Shown here: one piece after another, positions 11,659-18,735 of the stretch | How the letters are laid out: every line of letters starts with the position of its first letter | Numbering within the stretch: position 1 is the first letter of the stretch | Source: Candidatus Moraniibacteriota bacterium | GTDB lineage: Bacteria; Patescibacteriota; Minisyncoccia; Moranbacterales; UBA1568 | Assembly: GCA_017992575.1 (NCBI GenBank) | Contig: JAGOOJ010000011.1 | Coordinates: forward strand, 1-18,735 | DNA: 18,735 bases | Reading direction: 5' to 3' | Notes under the pieces: generated by a model | Databases searched by the model: none | Told to the model about the DNA's origin: nothing | The model's input: the letters and a program-made list of their open reading frames with translations, nothing else | Made by a program: the position numbers and the translations under genes

Positions 11659-11697
11659 GGGCTCGTACGAAACAACGTATGAGCCCTTTTCTTTTTT
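11659..11697 (+). terminator. Intrinsic terminator of array 2
   Basis: GGGCTCGTAC (11659-11668) pairs with GTATGAGCCC (11677-11686), 10 bp with one G-U, followed by TTTTCTTTTTT. Confidence 0.9.
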
Positions 11698-11706
11698 GTG
11701 AAATTT

Positions 11707-13578
11707 TTATACTTCTGTGTTAGGAGTCGGAAGAGATGGCTTGCGGGCTGCTACGGTAATTTTTTGCATGCCCTCTGGATAGAGTTCACTTGGTTTGGTA
11801 GTCCAGTGGAGGATATGGATGTCTTCGAAGCCAGTGAGACGAAGGAGAAACCGAAGCTCTTTCTCATCCATAAGGTAAGCTATATAGCCATGTTCGGCAT
11901 CGCCGTACCAACCATCTTCGAGACCGGGATTGGTGCGAGCGGGCTGATCGAAAGCGATAGTACCACCGGGCTTCAGTGCTTCGTGAGCGGAACGGAGTGA
12001 CGTGAGGGCATTGCCGAGGCCGTAGGCTTCGAGGAAAGAATGCCAGCCATAATAGACAGCGTCATAACTCTCTTTTTCTACTGCATCATGATAGTCAATA
12101 ATGTCACCTTTGGCGTAGCGAAGGTTTTTGGTTCTTCCTTTGGTTTTTTTGGCGCGTTTGAGAAGAGTAGGACTAGCGTCTATGCCTGTCACATCAAATC
12201 CAGCCTGAGCCAGAGGTTTGGCGAGTCGGCCATAGCCACTGCCAACATCGAGAAGTTTCTTGGCGCCCGTTTTTTCAAAAAGTGACTTAAGCAGAGCGAG
12301 TTCTTTTTCAGTGTCCGAAGTTTGTTCGGAACGATTCTCAATCTGATCAACCACCGAAGCATAAAATTCTGATTTGTTGCGGCGAAGTCGTTCGGTGGCA
12401 ATTGATGCGGGACTGGTGCGGATATGTTTGGCCAAAGTGACGAGATCTGTCAGTTCCAGAGGAGAAAGTTCTGCGAGAGCGGCGTCAGCCCCAGCTTTGC
12501 GCATGGCGTCTTGATAGCGTCTACTTTTTCCGACAGCGACGATGAGTGGTTGGAGGAGGCGCTCTTCAGCAGCTTCACTTTCGACATCGCGCAGGTATTC
12601 ATCCTTTCGCTCATCAATAATTTTTTTGAGGGCGGTAAAAATAGTTTCAATTCTGGTTGTTTCATTTGATTCAGTCGTATGGGAAAATTTTTGTACCGCT
12701 TCCGCAAGTGATCGGTGATAGGCAAGGTAGTCGGCCTCGTCGGCAAAGCCGTTTGGTCTCTTTTCTCCAAGGTTGTTTTGGCGAAATCGTTCGAGCTCCC
12801 GCTTAGGTGAAAACGTACTATAATAAGCGATAGCATTTCGAATACGCCCAGGTGTCACGACTTGCCGTAATTTGGTATCGTCACCGGTCCGTACGTATTC
12901 ATCGAACGCTTTCCCCGAAAGGGCCCAGTCGTGGTTGCTGTGATCAAAGAGACAACTTGCAATATACCTAACGACAAGTTGGTTAGTTACTTCCTTTTTT
13001 TCAAGAGATACATGAGCGTATGCATCACCGAGAATATGTAGATGTAGGAATTCCTCTTCCCAATCACCGTCGATTCGTTCACCAGAGGGGAAATGATGAT
13101 AAAGCGTAGACTCGGCCGTCTTACGGATGTCGCGCACGGTTTGGACTTCGCTTTGGATATACGAGCGCCCAAGTTCACTCTCCGGCTCCAAGTCGATATA
13201 GCCGGCGTCACCGGAAACGACGATCAAATCGGGAAGCATATTGGCATGAACTTCCCCATAGCGGGGAAACGCAGTGGTGAGAATGTGGTGGAGTTCGTGC
13301 TGAGACAAGACAGTTACCGCATTAAAGCGCTCGTCATGGTTCCGGTCTGTAGGATTGAGGGAAGAACGTAATGTTTCAGCATCAGGCAATGGAGCGCCCG
13401 TATGATGTGACATTTGAGTCTGAATCATCCATACGTTAAAGTTTTTGGGCGCCATTTCGCGACCAGTGGTTTGTTCATAGCGCTGACGGTCTCGATCAGC
13501 GAGAAAGGGTCGAATCTCGGTTGGTTTTTTTTCGGGCAAAACGACATTGGAAGGAAGTTCCCAAACATTCTTTGGCAT
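11707..13578 (-). CDS. Large protein with C-terminal SAM-dependent methyltransferase domain
   Basis: 623 residues from ATG 13578. The last ~185 residues are a class I methyltransferase: motif I KKLLDVGSGYGRLAKPLAQAG near 440-460, the acidic GIDAS after strand 2, GDIIDY near 491, and LKPGGTIAFDQP near 536-547. The first ~435 residues match nothing I recognise. They are rich in charge and helix and hold His-dense stretches (QHELHHILTTAFPRYGEVHANM near 92-113, and HLHILGDAYAHVS) that could bind metal. The gene starts 15 bases after the ruvB stop on the same strand and may be co-transcribed. The methyl acceptor cannot be inferred. Confidence 0.85.
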   Translation of the reverse strand: MPKNVWELPSNVVLPEKKPTEIRPFLADRDRQRYEQTTGREMAPKNFNVWMIQTQMSHHTGAPLPDAETLRSSLNPTDRNHDERFNAVTVLSQHELHHILTTAFPRYGEVHANMLPDLIVVSGDAGYIDLEPESELGRSYIQSEVQTVRDIRKTAESTLYHHFPSGERIDGDWEEEFLHLHILGDAYAHVSLEKKEVTNQLVVRYIASCLFDHSNHDWALSGKAFDEYVRTGDDTKLRQVVTPGRIRNAIAYYSTFSPKRELERFRQNNLGEKRPNGFADEADYLAYHRSLAEAVQKFSHTTESNETTRIETIFTALKKIIDERKDEYLRDVESEAAEERLLQPLIVAVGKSRRYQDAMRKAGADAALAELSPLELTDLVTLAKHIRTSPASIATERLRRNKSEFYASVVDQIENRSEQTSDTEKELALLKSLFEKTGAKKLLDVGSGYGRLAKPLAQAGFDVTGIDASPTLLKRAKKTKGRTKNLRYAKGDIIDYHDAVEKESYDAVYYGWHSFLEAYGLGNALTSLRSAHEALKPGGTIAFDQPARTNPGLEDGWYGDAEHGYIAYLMDEKELRFLLRLTGFEDIHILHWTTKPSELYPEGMQKITVAARKPSLPTPNTEV

Positions 13579-13593
13579 ACGATTTTTGTTTTT

Positions 13594-14622
13594 CTACAAC
13601 AGTTTGTCTTGGTGATCGCGAGGCATTTTCATCCCAAGATGCGTGAAGCCAGCTTCGGTGACGACACGGCCACGGGGTGTGCGGGCGAGAAATCCGAGTT
13701 GAATGAGGTAGGGTTCATAGACGTCTTCGATGGTTTGAATTTCTTCACCAGTGACGGCAGAGAGAGCCTGGATACCAGCTGGTCCACCTTTGAATTTGGT
13801 GATGAGGGTATGGAGGATATGGCGGTCGGTCGGTTCGAGCCCGAGATGATCGATCTCGTAGAGGTCGAGTGCTTCACGAGCTAGTTTTCCGGAAATTGTA
13901 ATTTCGTTTTTGACTTCGGCGTAGTCGCGTACGCGCTTCAAGATGCGGTTGGCCACACGTGGGGTCTGACGGCTACTGCGTGCTATTTCACCGGCACCGG
14001 TTTCATCGAGACCCATGCCAAGGATACCAGAAGAGCGTTTCACAATCTTTTCGATATCTTCTGGGGTATAGAATTCCAAGCGATGCGTCGAACCGAAGCG
14101 GTTACGGAGTGGATTGGAAAGTGAACCGAGACGGGTGGTAGCGCCGATGAGTGTAAAGCGGGGGAGGTCGAGCTGAATAGTGCGAGCGGCCGGGCCCTTG
14201 CCGATGATGATGTCGAGCTTGTAATCCTCCATAGCAGGATAGAGGACTTCTTCAATCATTTTATTCAAGCGATGGATTTCATCAATGAAGAGTACGTCGC
14301 CATTTTCGAGATTCGTGAGGATTGATCCGAGGTCGCCGACCTTTTCGATAGCAGGACCAGAAGTGACTTTGATACCGACACCCATTTCGCGGGCGATGAT
14401 GTGAGCAAGCGTCGTCTTGCCCAATCCAGCAGGACCGTAGAGGAGCACGTGGTCGATGTTTTCTGTGCGCTTTTTGGCAGCTTGGATAAATATATCGAGG
14501 TGACGCTTGATTTTGTCTTGGCCGATGTAGTCGCCGAAAGTCTGAGGACGGAGGGTGTTATCGAGACTTTGTTCCTCAAGGGGCTCTGCTTCAGTGGAGG
14601 TGGTGGAGGTGGAGTGAATCAT
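13594..14622 (-). CDS. ruvB: Holliday junction branch-migration ATPase RuvB
   Basis: 342 residues from ATG 14622 (MIHSTSTT), the usual length. The frame is open 42 codons further, but that stretch overlaps the promoter of a plus-strand RNA gene and does not resemble RuvB. Walker A YGPAGLGKTT near 62-71, Walker B DEIHR near 114-118, sensor 1 GATTR at 160-164, the LRNRFG arginine-finger segment near 172-177, and a C-terminal winged helix with TPRGRVVTEAGFTHLG. RuvB is the hexameric motor that works with RuvA and RuvC. All motifs are intact. Confidence 0.97.
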   Translation of the reverse strand: MIHSTSTTSTEAEPLEEQSLDNTLRPQTFGDYIGQDKIKRHLDIFIQAAKKRTENIDHVLLYGPAGLGKTTLAHIIAREMGVGIKVTSGPAIEKVGDLGSILTNLENGDVLFIDEIHRLNKMIEEVLYPAMEDYKLDIIIGKGPAARTIQLDLPRFTLIGATTRLGSLSNPLRNRFGSTHRLEFYTPEDIEKIVKRSSGILGMGLDETGAGEIARSSRQTPRVANRILKRVRDYAEVKNEITISGKLAREALDLYEIDHLGLEPTDRHILHTLITKFKGGPAGIQALSAVTGEEIQTIEDVYEPYLIQLGFLARTPRGRVVTEAGFTHLGMKMPRDHQDKLL

Positions 14623-14683
14623 AGTGAGAAAATGCTCAAATAAGGGAAAAAAACTGTTTACTGCACATTCAGTGTAGCACGAG

Positions 14684-14712
14684 TTGACAAAGAAACAAAG
14701 ACATGCTATTAT
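14684..14712 (+). promoter_or_regulatory. Consensus sigma-70 promoter of a structured RNA gene
   Basis: -35 TTGACA (14684-14689), 17 bases, -10 TATTAT (14707-14712). It reads away from ruvB and into a region with no open frame. The expected start is near 14719. Confidence 0.88.
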
Positions 14713-14718
14713 CAGGGG

Positions 14719-14964
14719 TCGCTTAAAAAACAAGGAAGAGTCTGACATGGTTCAGGCACTGCTTCACATGTAGACAATTGGGGGTTTCTATCTTTTATCC
14801 TCAATCACGGAATTGTTGCCAAGATCCGGGTAGGGTGGTTTCGGCTGCGCTATACCTCGACACCTTTCCTTCCCTCTCGCTCCTATGCTTGAGGATTTGT
14901 CTACAGCTGAAGCGGTTTCAAGCGATAAAAAACTCCTATTGATTATTCAAGGGAGTTTTTTTAT
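14719..14964 (+). ncRNA. Independent structured RNA of about 245 nt, class not identified
   Basis: Its own promoter is just upstream and an intrinsic terminator closes it. Outer stem TCGCTT (14719-14724) with AAGCGA (14920-14925). Side hairpin GTCTGA (14740-14745) with TCAGGC (14752-14757). Long central stem GCTTCA-CA-TGTAGACAA (14761-14777) with TTGTCTACA-GC-TGAAGC (14897-14913). A one-sided 19-base bulge then leads to a further stem ATCCTCAA (14797-14804) with TTGAGGAT (14889-14896), with more weakly paired sequence inside. No start codon with a credible frame is present. 6S RNA is a candidate because of size and the long interrupted rod. I see no SRP, tmRNA or RNase P core sequence. Confidence 0.75.
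14927..14964 (+). terminator. Terminator of the structured RNA, probably bidirectional
   Basis: AAAAAACTCC (14927-14936) pairs with GGAGTTTTTT (14952-14961), giving a T-run on either strand; on the minus strand it would also end the pilB-like transcript. Confidence 0.88.
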
Positions 14965-14987
14965 TGGCAGAGTAAAGTCGGTGCCTG

Positions 14988-16763
14988 CTATTTTTTCCCT
15001 GTCTGGGTACTTTTAGCAAGCGTCTCTTGGATACCAGCATCAGAGAGAATGTCATCATAGAGACTTTGGAGGGATTCTTCTTTTCCAGCACTAGCCCAAA
15101 CTTCGTCCATGGTTGTTAGTCCATCAATTACTTTCAGTATGCCATCTTGAGACATGGTAAGCATCCCGTCTTCGATAGCTGTTTTTCGAATTTCAGATTC
15201 CTGAACTCTGTCGATAATAAGGGTAGCCATGCGTTCATTGACTGGGATAACCTCGAAGATTCCTTTGCGACCGCGGTATCCTGCCAAACTACACTCGCTA
15301 CACCCTTTTGGTTTGTAGAGAGTAGGAATATCTTCAGGTATAATAACACCTGCTTTTGGTGATACGAACGAAAGTATTTTCTTGATGGCGGTAACTGTTT
15401 TTTTGGCGGGGGCATAAGCAACCTTACAGTGTGGACAGAGGATACGGACGAGACGCTGGGCGATAAAAATGGATACCCCTGTTGCAACAGCTTCTGGTTT
15501 GGCTCCGAGCTCTATGAGGCGAGCGATAGAAGCGGCAGCACTATTGGTATGAAGCGTTGAGAAAACGAGGTGACCTGTGAGCGAAGCATCGATGGCAATT
15601 TCTGCCGTTTCTTCGTCTCGAATTTCACCAATAAGAACGATGTCAGGATCCTGACGCATGATAGCTCGCAACCCCTGAGCAAAAGTGTAGTCCTTGTTTT
15701 TGGACACCTCTGTCTGGATAATACCAGGAAGCATGTATTCAACGGGATCTTCAATAGTAACAATCTTGAGCGATTCATCGTTCACATTATTAAGAAGACT
15801 ATAGAGGGTCGTTGTTTTTCCTGAACCAGTCGGGCCAGTATTGAGGATCATCCCGTTTGGCTTTTCAGTTTGGCGCATCACAGAATCGTACGCGTTCCCT
15901 CGTAGCCCTAGCTCTTCAACTGGAACGAAAGCCTCTTCCCCGGTTAAGAGGCGCATGTTGACACTTTCACCGTAGTTTCCAGGAATAATGTTAACGCGGA
16001 TGTCGATATGGTGATCACCGAGTTCGATGGAAAAATGTCCATCCTGAGCCTGATTGCGGATGTTTATTTTCATTTTAGCCATCATTTTGACCCGTGAGAT
16101 CGCGAGTTGGTACACAGCTCCGGGGAGCGTGCCGACTTCCTGGAGGATACCATCGATTCGGTAGCGCAAGCGGACATTGTCTCGGAATGGTTCAAAGTGG
16201 ATATCACTGGTACGGAGTTTATAAGCCCCAGCCAAAATAATTTCTAGTACTCGTGATGTTGGAATGCCGGAGGCATCTTTATTGAGTTGGATGAGTTCAC
16301 CGAAATCTTTCTCAAATTTTTCGAGATCGGCTCCTGAAAGTGACACGTGAAGGAAGTCGAGGTTTTCGATGAGCGGTTTTTTATCATACTCCATCCAGGC
16401 TTTTTCTATGGATGGCTGGGAGACCAAGAAAAAATCAGCTTCCAGATTTCTTTCTTGAGCAAAAGTTGTGAGGAATTCTTTGGCTTCGTTGTTTTCTGGA
16501 TCAGTTATACCGATGCGGAGTTTCGGTTTGTCTTTTTGAAACAAAACAGCCCCGAAGCGGACAGCATCATCTTTGGGAAGAAGAAAGAGAACATCAGCAT
16601 CCAGTGGAAAAATGGCAAGGTCGAGATAGCGCATCCCGTACTCTGCTGCTTTGAGAGCGGTTTCTTCCTCTATGGATTTAGCACGCATTTTGTCGAGGAT
16701 GGCCTGGGTTTCACCTCCGTTACTCAGTGTGAGAGCTGGTTCTGGTCGGACTATTTTAACCAT
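14988..16763 (-). CDS. pilB: PilB/GspE-type secretion and type IV pilus assembly ATPase
   Basis: 591 residues from ATG 16763 (MVKIVRPEPALT). The open frame continues upstream to 16832 but runs through the terminator of the preceding gene. An N-terminal GspE_N-like region covers about 1-150. The ATPase follows: Walker A GPTGSGKTT near 310-318, Asp box TIEDPVEY near 336-343, Walker B DPDIVLIGEIRDEE near 372-385, His box TGHLVFSTLHTNSA near 396-409. A zinc-type CPHC (443-446) with CSEC (488-491) completes the family pattern. It powers pilus polymerisation or type II-like secretion at the membrane; no pilin, PilC or PilT is in the window. All catalytic motifs are intact. Confidence 0.95.
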   Translation of the reverse strand: MVKIVRPEPALTLSNGGETQAILDKMRAKSIEEETALKAAEYGMRYLDLAIFPLDADVLFLLPKDDAVRFGAVLFQKDKPKLRIGITDPENNEAKEFLTTFAQERNLEADFFLVSQPSIEKAWMEYDKKPLIENLDFLHVSLSGADLEKFEKDFGELIQLNKDASGIPTSRVLEIILAGAYKLRTSDIHFEPFRDNVRLRYRIDGILQEVGTLPGAVYQLAISRVKMMAKMKINIRNQAQDGHFSIELGDHHIDIRVNIIPGNYGESVNMRLLTGEEAFVPVEELGLRGNAYDSVMRQTEKPNGMILNTGPTGSGKTTTLYSLLNNVNDESLKIVTIEDPVEYMLPGIIQTEVSKNKDYTFAQGLRAIMRQDPDIVLIGEIRDEETAEIAIDASLTGHLVFSTLHTNSAAASIARLIELGAKPEAVATGVSIFIAQRLVRILCPHCKVAYAPAKKTVTAIKKILSFVSPKAGVIIPEDIPTLYKPKGCSECSLAGYRGRKGIFEVIPVNERMATLIIDRVQESEIRKTAIEDGMLTMSQDGILKVIDGLTTMDEVWASAGKEESLQSLYDDILSDAGIQETLAKSTQTGKK

Positions 16764-16802
16764 AAGGGAATGTTGATGTTTAGGATGGTTCTCTTTTTTT
16801 AT

Positions 16803-16832
16803 ATTGTAGCGCAATTCTCTCCTTACAAGCAA
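16803..16832 (-). promoter_or_regulatory. Possible promoter of the pilB-like gene
   Basis: Minus strand: -35 TTGCTT (16832-16827), 18 bases, -10 TACAAT (16808-16803), immediately after the terminator of the DHH gene. Weak -35, good -10; supports the start at 16763. Confidence 0.4.
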
Positions 16833-16861
16833 AAAACCCGCCTGGTAGATGAGCGGGTTTT
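16824..16861 (-). terminator. Intrinsic terminator after the DHH-like gene
   Basis: AAAACCCGC (16833-16841) pairs with GCGGGTTTT (16853-16861) around 11 bases; a T-run follows on the minus strand. It separates the DHH-like gene from pilB. Confidence 0.85.
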
Positions 16862-16878
16862 GTTTGTTGTGGCTGAGC

Positions 16879-18024
16879 TTATTGTGTATGGAGGAGTCCC
16901 TGAAGTTTTTCTATGGTGAGACGCTCTGCTTCGTCGAGACTGCTTAAAGCGAGAGCAAATTCAAGGGTATCACCATGAATAATACCTTCTTCAAAGCGTT
17001 CTGCGAGAAGAGCAAGGCTTTCCCCACTGGAAGCTTTGATCAATCCACGAATTTGGGTATGACTTTCTGGATAGAGAATCATAAAATAGTTACCCGAAGA
17101 ATAATTGCCACGTATTTTTTCGAGGACGCGTGGTAGGTCGGTAGCGACCGCGCGTGACTGAACCAGATCCTCGATGCTGACGAGCGCCCAGATGAGCTTG
17201 AGATTCTCATTCCATTTGACCTGGGCCATGACTCGTCCCCAGAGTTTCAAGAGATGAAGAGGCTGCGTCTTGTAAAGAGAGCGGATGATTTTTTGCTGAT
17301 CAGCTCCTTTGTCCATGAGTCGGGATGCAATCTGAAGGGCTTTCGGGGTAGTGTTCTTTTTTTGAAAACTTTCGGTGGCACTAATAATACCAGTGAGGAG
17401 CGTTTCACTGACCTGCTCATTCATTTTTTCGAGGGTGCTCTTTTCCATGATTTCTGCGAGGATTTCGGCATTCGAAGAAGCAGTGATGTCGACCAGATTG
17501 ACCTGACCAAAGAGCTCATTGTCGGAGTGGTTATCAATATTAATGATAGGCACTTCATAAAAGATATCTGGATTTTCTTCATAGACCTTGCCCAGGTGTT
17601 CTTTGTCGGGAGAACCGACGACGATAGCCAGGTCGAATTTGAATTTTGCCGGAATGAATGAAAAGTCACGCGGATCGATAGCGCCGTTTTCTGGTGTCAG
17701 ATAGATGCGGAGTTCTTCGGGAGAGGTTTCCGTTCGAACGTTCAATATCTTGTTGCGAGTGGTGCTAAATGTCAGGACGAAGTCTCGTGCCCCAGTGATC
17801 GAGGGGAGGAGGTTTTCTGGTTCGCCAATGAAGGAAAGAACTTCTTTGTCGGTGGTGACATTCTCTCCAGCGAGAGAGGCAACTTTACCGATTTGTTTTA
17901 AGAAAAAAGCCAAAGCAAAAGCAGTAGCGACCGTATCACGGCTGGGGTAGCTCGGGATAATGATAAGCGGTGCCGTCGTCTTTTTGAGGAGTTCTTCAAA
18001 TTGCTGAGCTGGGGTGAAAGACAT
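16879..18024 (-). CDS. Degenerate DHH-family (NrnA-like) protein
   Basis: 381 residues from ATG 18024 (MSFTPAQQFEELLK); 13 further codons are open upstream but overlap the promoter region. The layout follows NrnA-type DHH phosphoesterases: an N-terminal helix, a first nucleotide-site strand, a DHH-like motif mid-protein and a C-terminal DHHA1-like region. The metal-binding residues are eroded: the first motif reads IIIPSYPSRDTVATAFAL (about 21-38) where active enzymes have a PD-D-AIGS pattern, and the central motif is DNHSDNE (164-170) instead of DHH. It is therefore probably not a normal oligoribonuclease or pAp phosphatase and may be a binding or structural variant. A TTGACA-led promoter precedes it and a terminator follows. 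Confidence 0.8.
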   Translation of the reverse strand: MSFTPAQQFEELLKKTTAPLIIIPSYPSRDTVATAFALAFFLKQIGKVASLAGENVTTDKEVLSFIGEPENLLPSITGARDFVLTFSTTRNKILNVRTETSPEELRIYLTPENGAIDPRDFSFIPAKFKFDLAIVVGSPDKEHLGKVYEENPDIFYEVPIINIDNHSDNELFGQVNLVDITASSNAEILAEIMEKSTLEKMNEQVSETLLTGIISATESFQKKNTTPKALQIASRLMDKGADQQKIIRSLYKTQPLHLLKLWGRVMAQVKWNENLKLIWALVSIEDLVQSRAVATDLPRVLEKIRGNYSSGNYFMILYPESHTQIRGLIKASSGESLALLAERFEEGIIHGDTLEFALALSSLDEAERLTIEKLQGLLHTQ

Positions 18025-18062
18025 ACAGAAAAATAGGATTGTCAGAAATTGATAAGTAATCA

Positions 18063-18091
18063 AAGGTACCAGAGAAAGACACAGGTGTCAA
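18063..18091 (-). promoter_or_regulatory. Promoter of the DHH-like gene
   Basis: Minus strand: -35 TTGACA (18091-18086), 17 bases, -10 TACCTT (18068-18063). The inverted repeat GACAC-AG-GTGTC (18078-18089) overlaps the -35. Confidence 0.6.
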
Positions 18092-18139
18092 ACCCGATCG
18101 CTTTGCATTCGGACAGGCTCGTCTCGCTCGTCAAAATGG

Positions 18140-18163
18140 CCTGTTTACGCTAGGATACAGGCA
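18140..18163 (+). promoter_or_regulatory. Hairpin directly before tsaE start
   Basis: GCCTGT and ACAGGC form a 6-bp stem around about 12 bases, ending one base before the ATG. No clear Shine-Dalgarno is seen. It may limit ribosome access; no function is shown. Confidence 0.35.
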
Positions 18164-18604
18164 ATGAACAATATGATCACAACTCATTCCGCTGAAGAAA
18201 CCCGAGACTTTGGTAAAAAGTTAACCGGAGAGATTTTGCCTGGGACACTTCTGTGCCTCTCTGGTGATTTGGGCGCGGGCAAAACAACCTTGGTGCAGGG
18301 ACTTCTCGAAGGGCTCGGAGCGAAGCGTCCCTACGTCAGTCCGACATTTGTCATCATGAAACAGTATGACTTGCTCTCTCCCAGTATCACTGGTATCACG
18401 CGCGTCTATCATGCGGATGCTTACCGAGTGGAAGCCAAGGATTTCACCGAAATTGGTTTTGCTGAATGGTGTGCAGACAAACAGGGATTGGTAATTTTGG
18501 AGTGGCCCGAGCGCATCACCAACATTCTTCCGGAGAAAAAAGTAGATATCGTGCTTACTTCGATTTCAGAAACAGAGAGAAAAATAAAAATTATAACTCA
18601 GTAG
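18164..18604 (+). CDS. tsaE: tRNA threonylcarbamoyladenosine biosynthesis ATPase TsaE
   Basis: 146 residues, normal length. TsaE is the small ATPase that works with TsaB and TsaD to make t6A37 in ANN-decoding tRNAs. P-loop GDLGAGKTT at 34-42, the family motif SPTFVIMKQY near 59-68, HADAYR at 83-88 and the Walker-B-like LVILEWPERI near 109-118 are all present. An in-frame ATG three codons in (18173) is an alternative start. The stop is 12 bases before the polA start, so the two are probably co-transcribed. Confidence 0.95.
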   Translation: MNNMITTHSAEETRDFGKKLTGEILPGTLLCLSGDLGAGKTTLVQGLLEGLGAKRPYVSPTFVIMKQYDLLSPSITGITRVYHADAYRVEAKDFTEIGFAEWCADKQGLVILEWPERITNILPEKKVDIVLTSISETERKIKIITQ

Positions 18605-18616
18605 AGAGATGTCGTT

Positions 18617-18735
18617 ATGGAAAAACATCCGAAAATTTTGGTCTTGCTCGATGGGAATGCGTTGATACATCGGGCGTATCATGCTCTGCCACCACTGACC
18701 ACTAAAAATGGTGAGACGGTGCAGGCGGTGTATGG
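18617..18735 (+). CDS. polA: DNA polymerase I, N-terminal fragment, cut by window edge
   Basis: 39 codons from ATG 18617 to the window end. MEKHPKILVLLDGNALIHRAYHALPPL... is the start of the 5'-nuclease domain: the first metal-binding Asp lies in LLDGNAL, followed by the HRAYHALPPLTT segment typical of PolA. The rest lies beyond the window. GAGAG a few bases upstream may serve as Shine-Dalgarno. An ATG at 18609 is in another frame. Confidence 0.9.
   Translation, partial: MEKHPKILVLLDGNALIHRAYHALPPLTTKNGETVQAVY

Noticed and set aside
14623..14748. 42-residue N-terminal extension of RuvB
   Set aside because: It does not resemble RuvB, overlaps the promoter of the plus-strand RNA gene, and ATG 14622 gives the usual family length.
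14830..14880. T-box riboswitch suggested by AGGGTGG followed by GCG
   Set aside because: The AGGGTGGNACCGCG core is not complete, no specifier stem is evident and no gene lies downstream on the plus strand after the terminator.
14719..14964. SRP RNA, tmRNA or RNase P RNA
   Set aside because: None of their conserved core sequences (SRP GGAAGG-AGCAGCC type, tmRNA GGTTCGA 3' end, RNase P GAGGAAAGTC) can be found on either strand.
1..18735. tRNA genes
   Set aside because: No T-loop (GGTTCRANTC) with a matching acceptor stem was noticed on either strand; a tRNAscan run would settle it.

Overview
The window looks like a chromosomal segment from a Candidate Phyla Radiation (Patescibacteria) bacterium, probably of Parcubacteria type. 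The reasons are short TrmB-type regulators, a PaaX/Cas2-like protein, a degenerate DHH protein, many starts without a Shine-Dalgarno, and small orphan genes mixed with core genes (ruvC, ruvB, yebC, tsaE, polA, pilB). TGA is used as a normal stop, so the UGA-Gly code of Gracilibacteria/SR1 does not apply. The lineage is an inference from gene content.

Layout. 1-2501 (minus): an amidoligase-type operon of a 7-TM protein, a fusion of an ATP-grasp ligase to a RimB-like aspartyl peptidase domain, and a second ATP-grasp protein cut by the window edge. 2590-3914 (minus): ruvC overlapping a TrmB-family regulator. 3988-5210 (plus): orphan array 1, divergent from that regulator. 5219-5932: a PaaX/Cas2-like gene flanked by two related 34-bp palindromes. 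5979-7649 (minus): yebC, a bPH2 membrane protein and a small membrane protein. 7714-8445 (minus): a second TrmB-family regulator. 8573-11697 (plus): orphan array 2, divergent from that regulator. 11707-14622 (minus): a 623-residue methyltransferase-domain protein and ruvB. 14684-14964 (plus): an independent structured RNA gene with its own promoter and terminator. 14988-18024 (minus): a PilB/GspE ATPase and a degenerate DHH protein. 18164-end (plus): tsaE and the start of polA.

The most unusual material is the pair of orphan arrays. Both sit head-to-head with a TrmB-family gene. Both start from a near-consensus sigma-70 promoter with a 17-bp spacer. In both, a hairpin lies at +1 and a boxA-like GTTC(T/C)TTGAAA follows, which is the order seen in rRNA-operon antitermination leaders. 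In array 2 the cassettes are separated by a repeated RNA module: a GC-rich hairpin, a long AT-rich hairpin, then another boxA-like TGTTCTTT. Three of four cassettes are also preceded by a near-identical 30-33 nt element ending in the Shine-Dalgarno. The cassettes encode two receiver-like paralogs with an odd TD-x-N-HHHH-P-A motif (one with a CxxC...CxxC insert), a small alpha/beta protein, two small membrane proteins and a charged helical protein. Their G+C is clearly higher than that of the neighbouring genes. I read array 2 as one long transcript whose cassettes are passed through by boxA-dependent antitermination and individually controlled by RNA structure. That mechanism is a hypothesis. 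The repeats and hairpins themselves can be read directly in the sequence.
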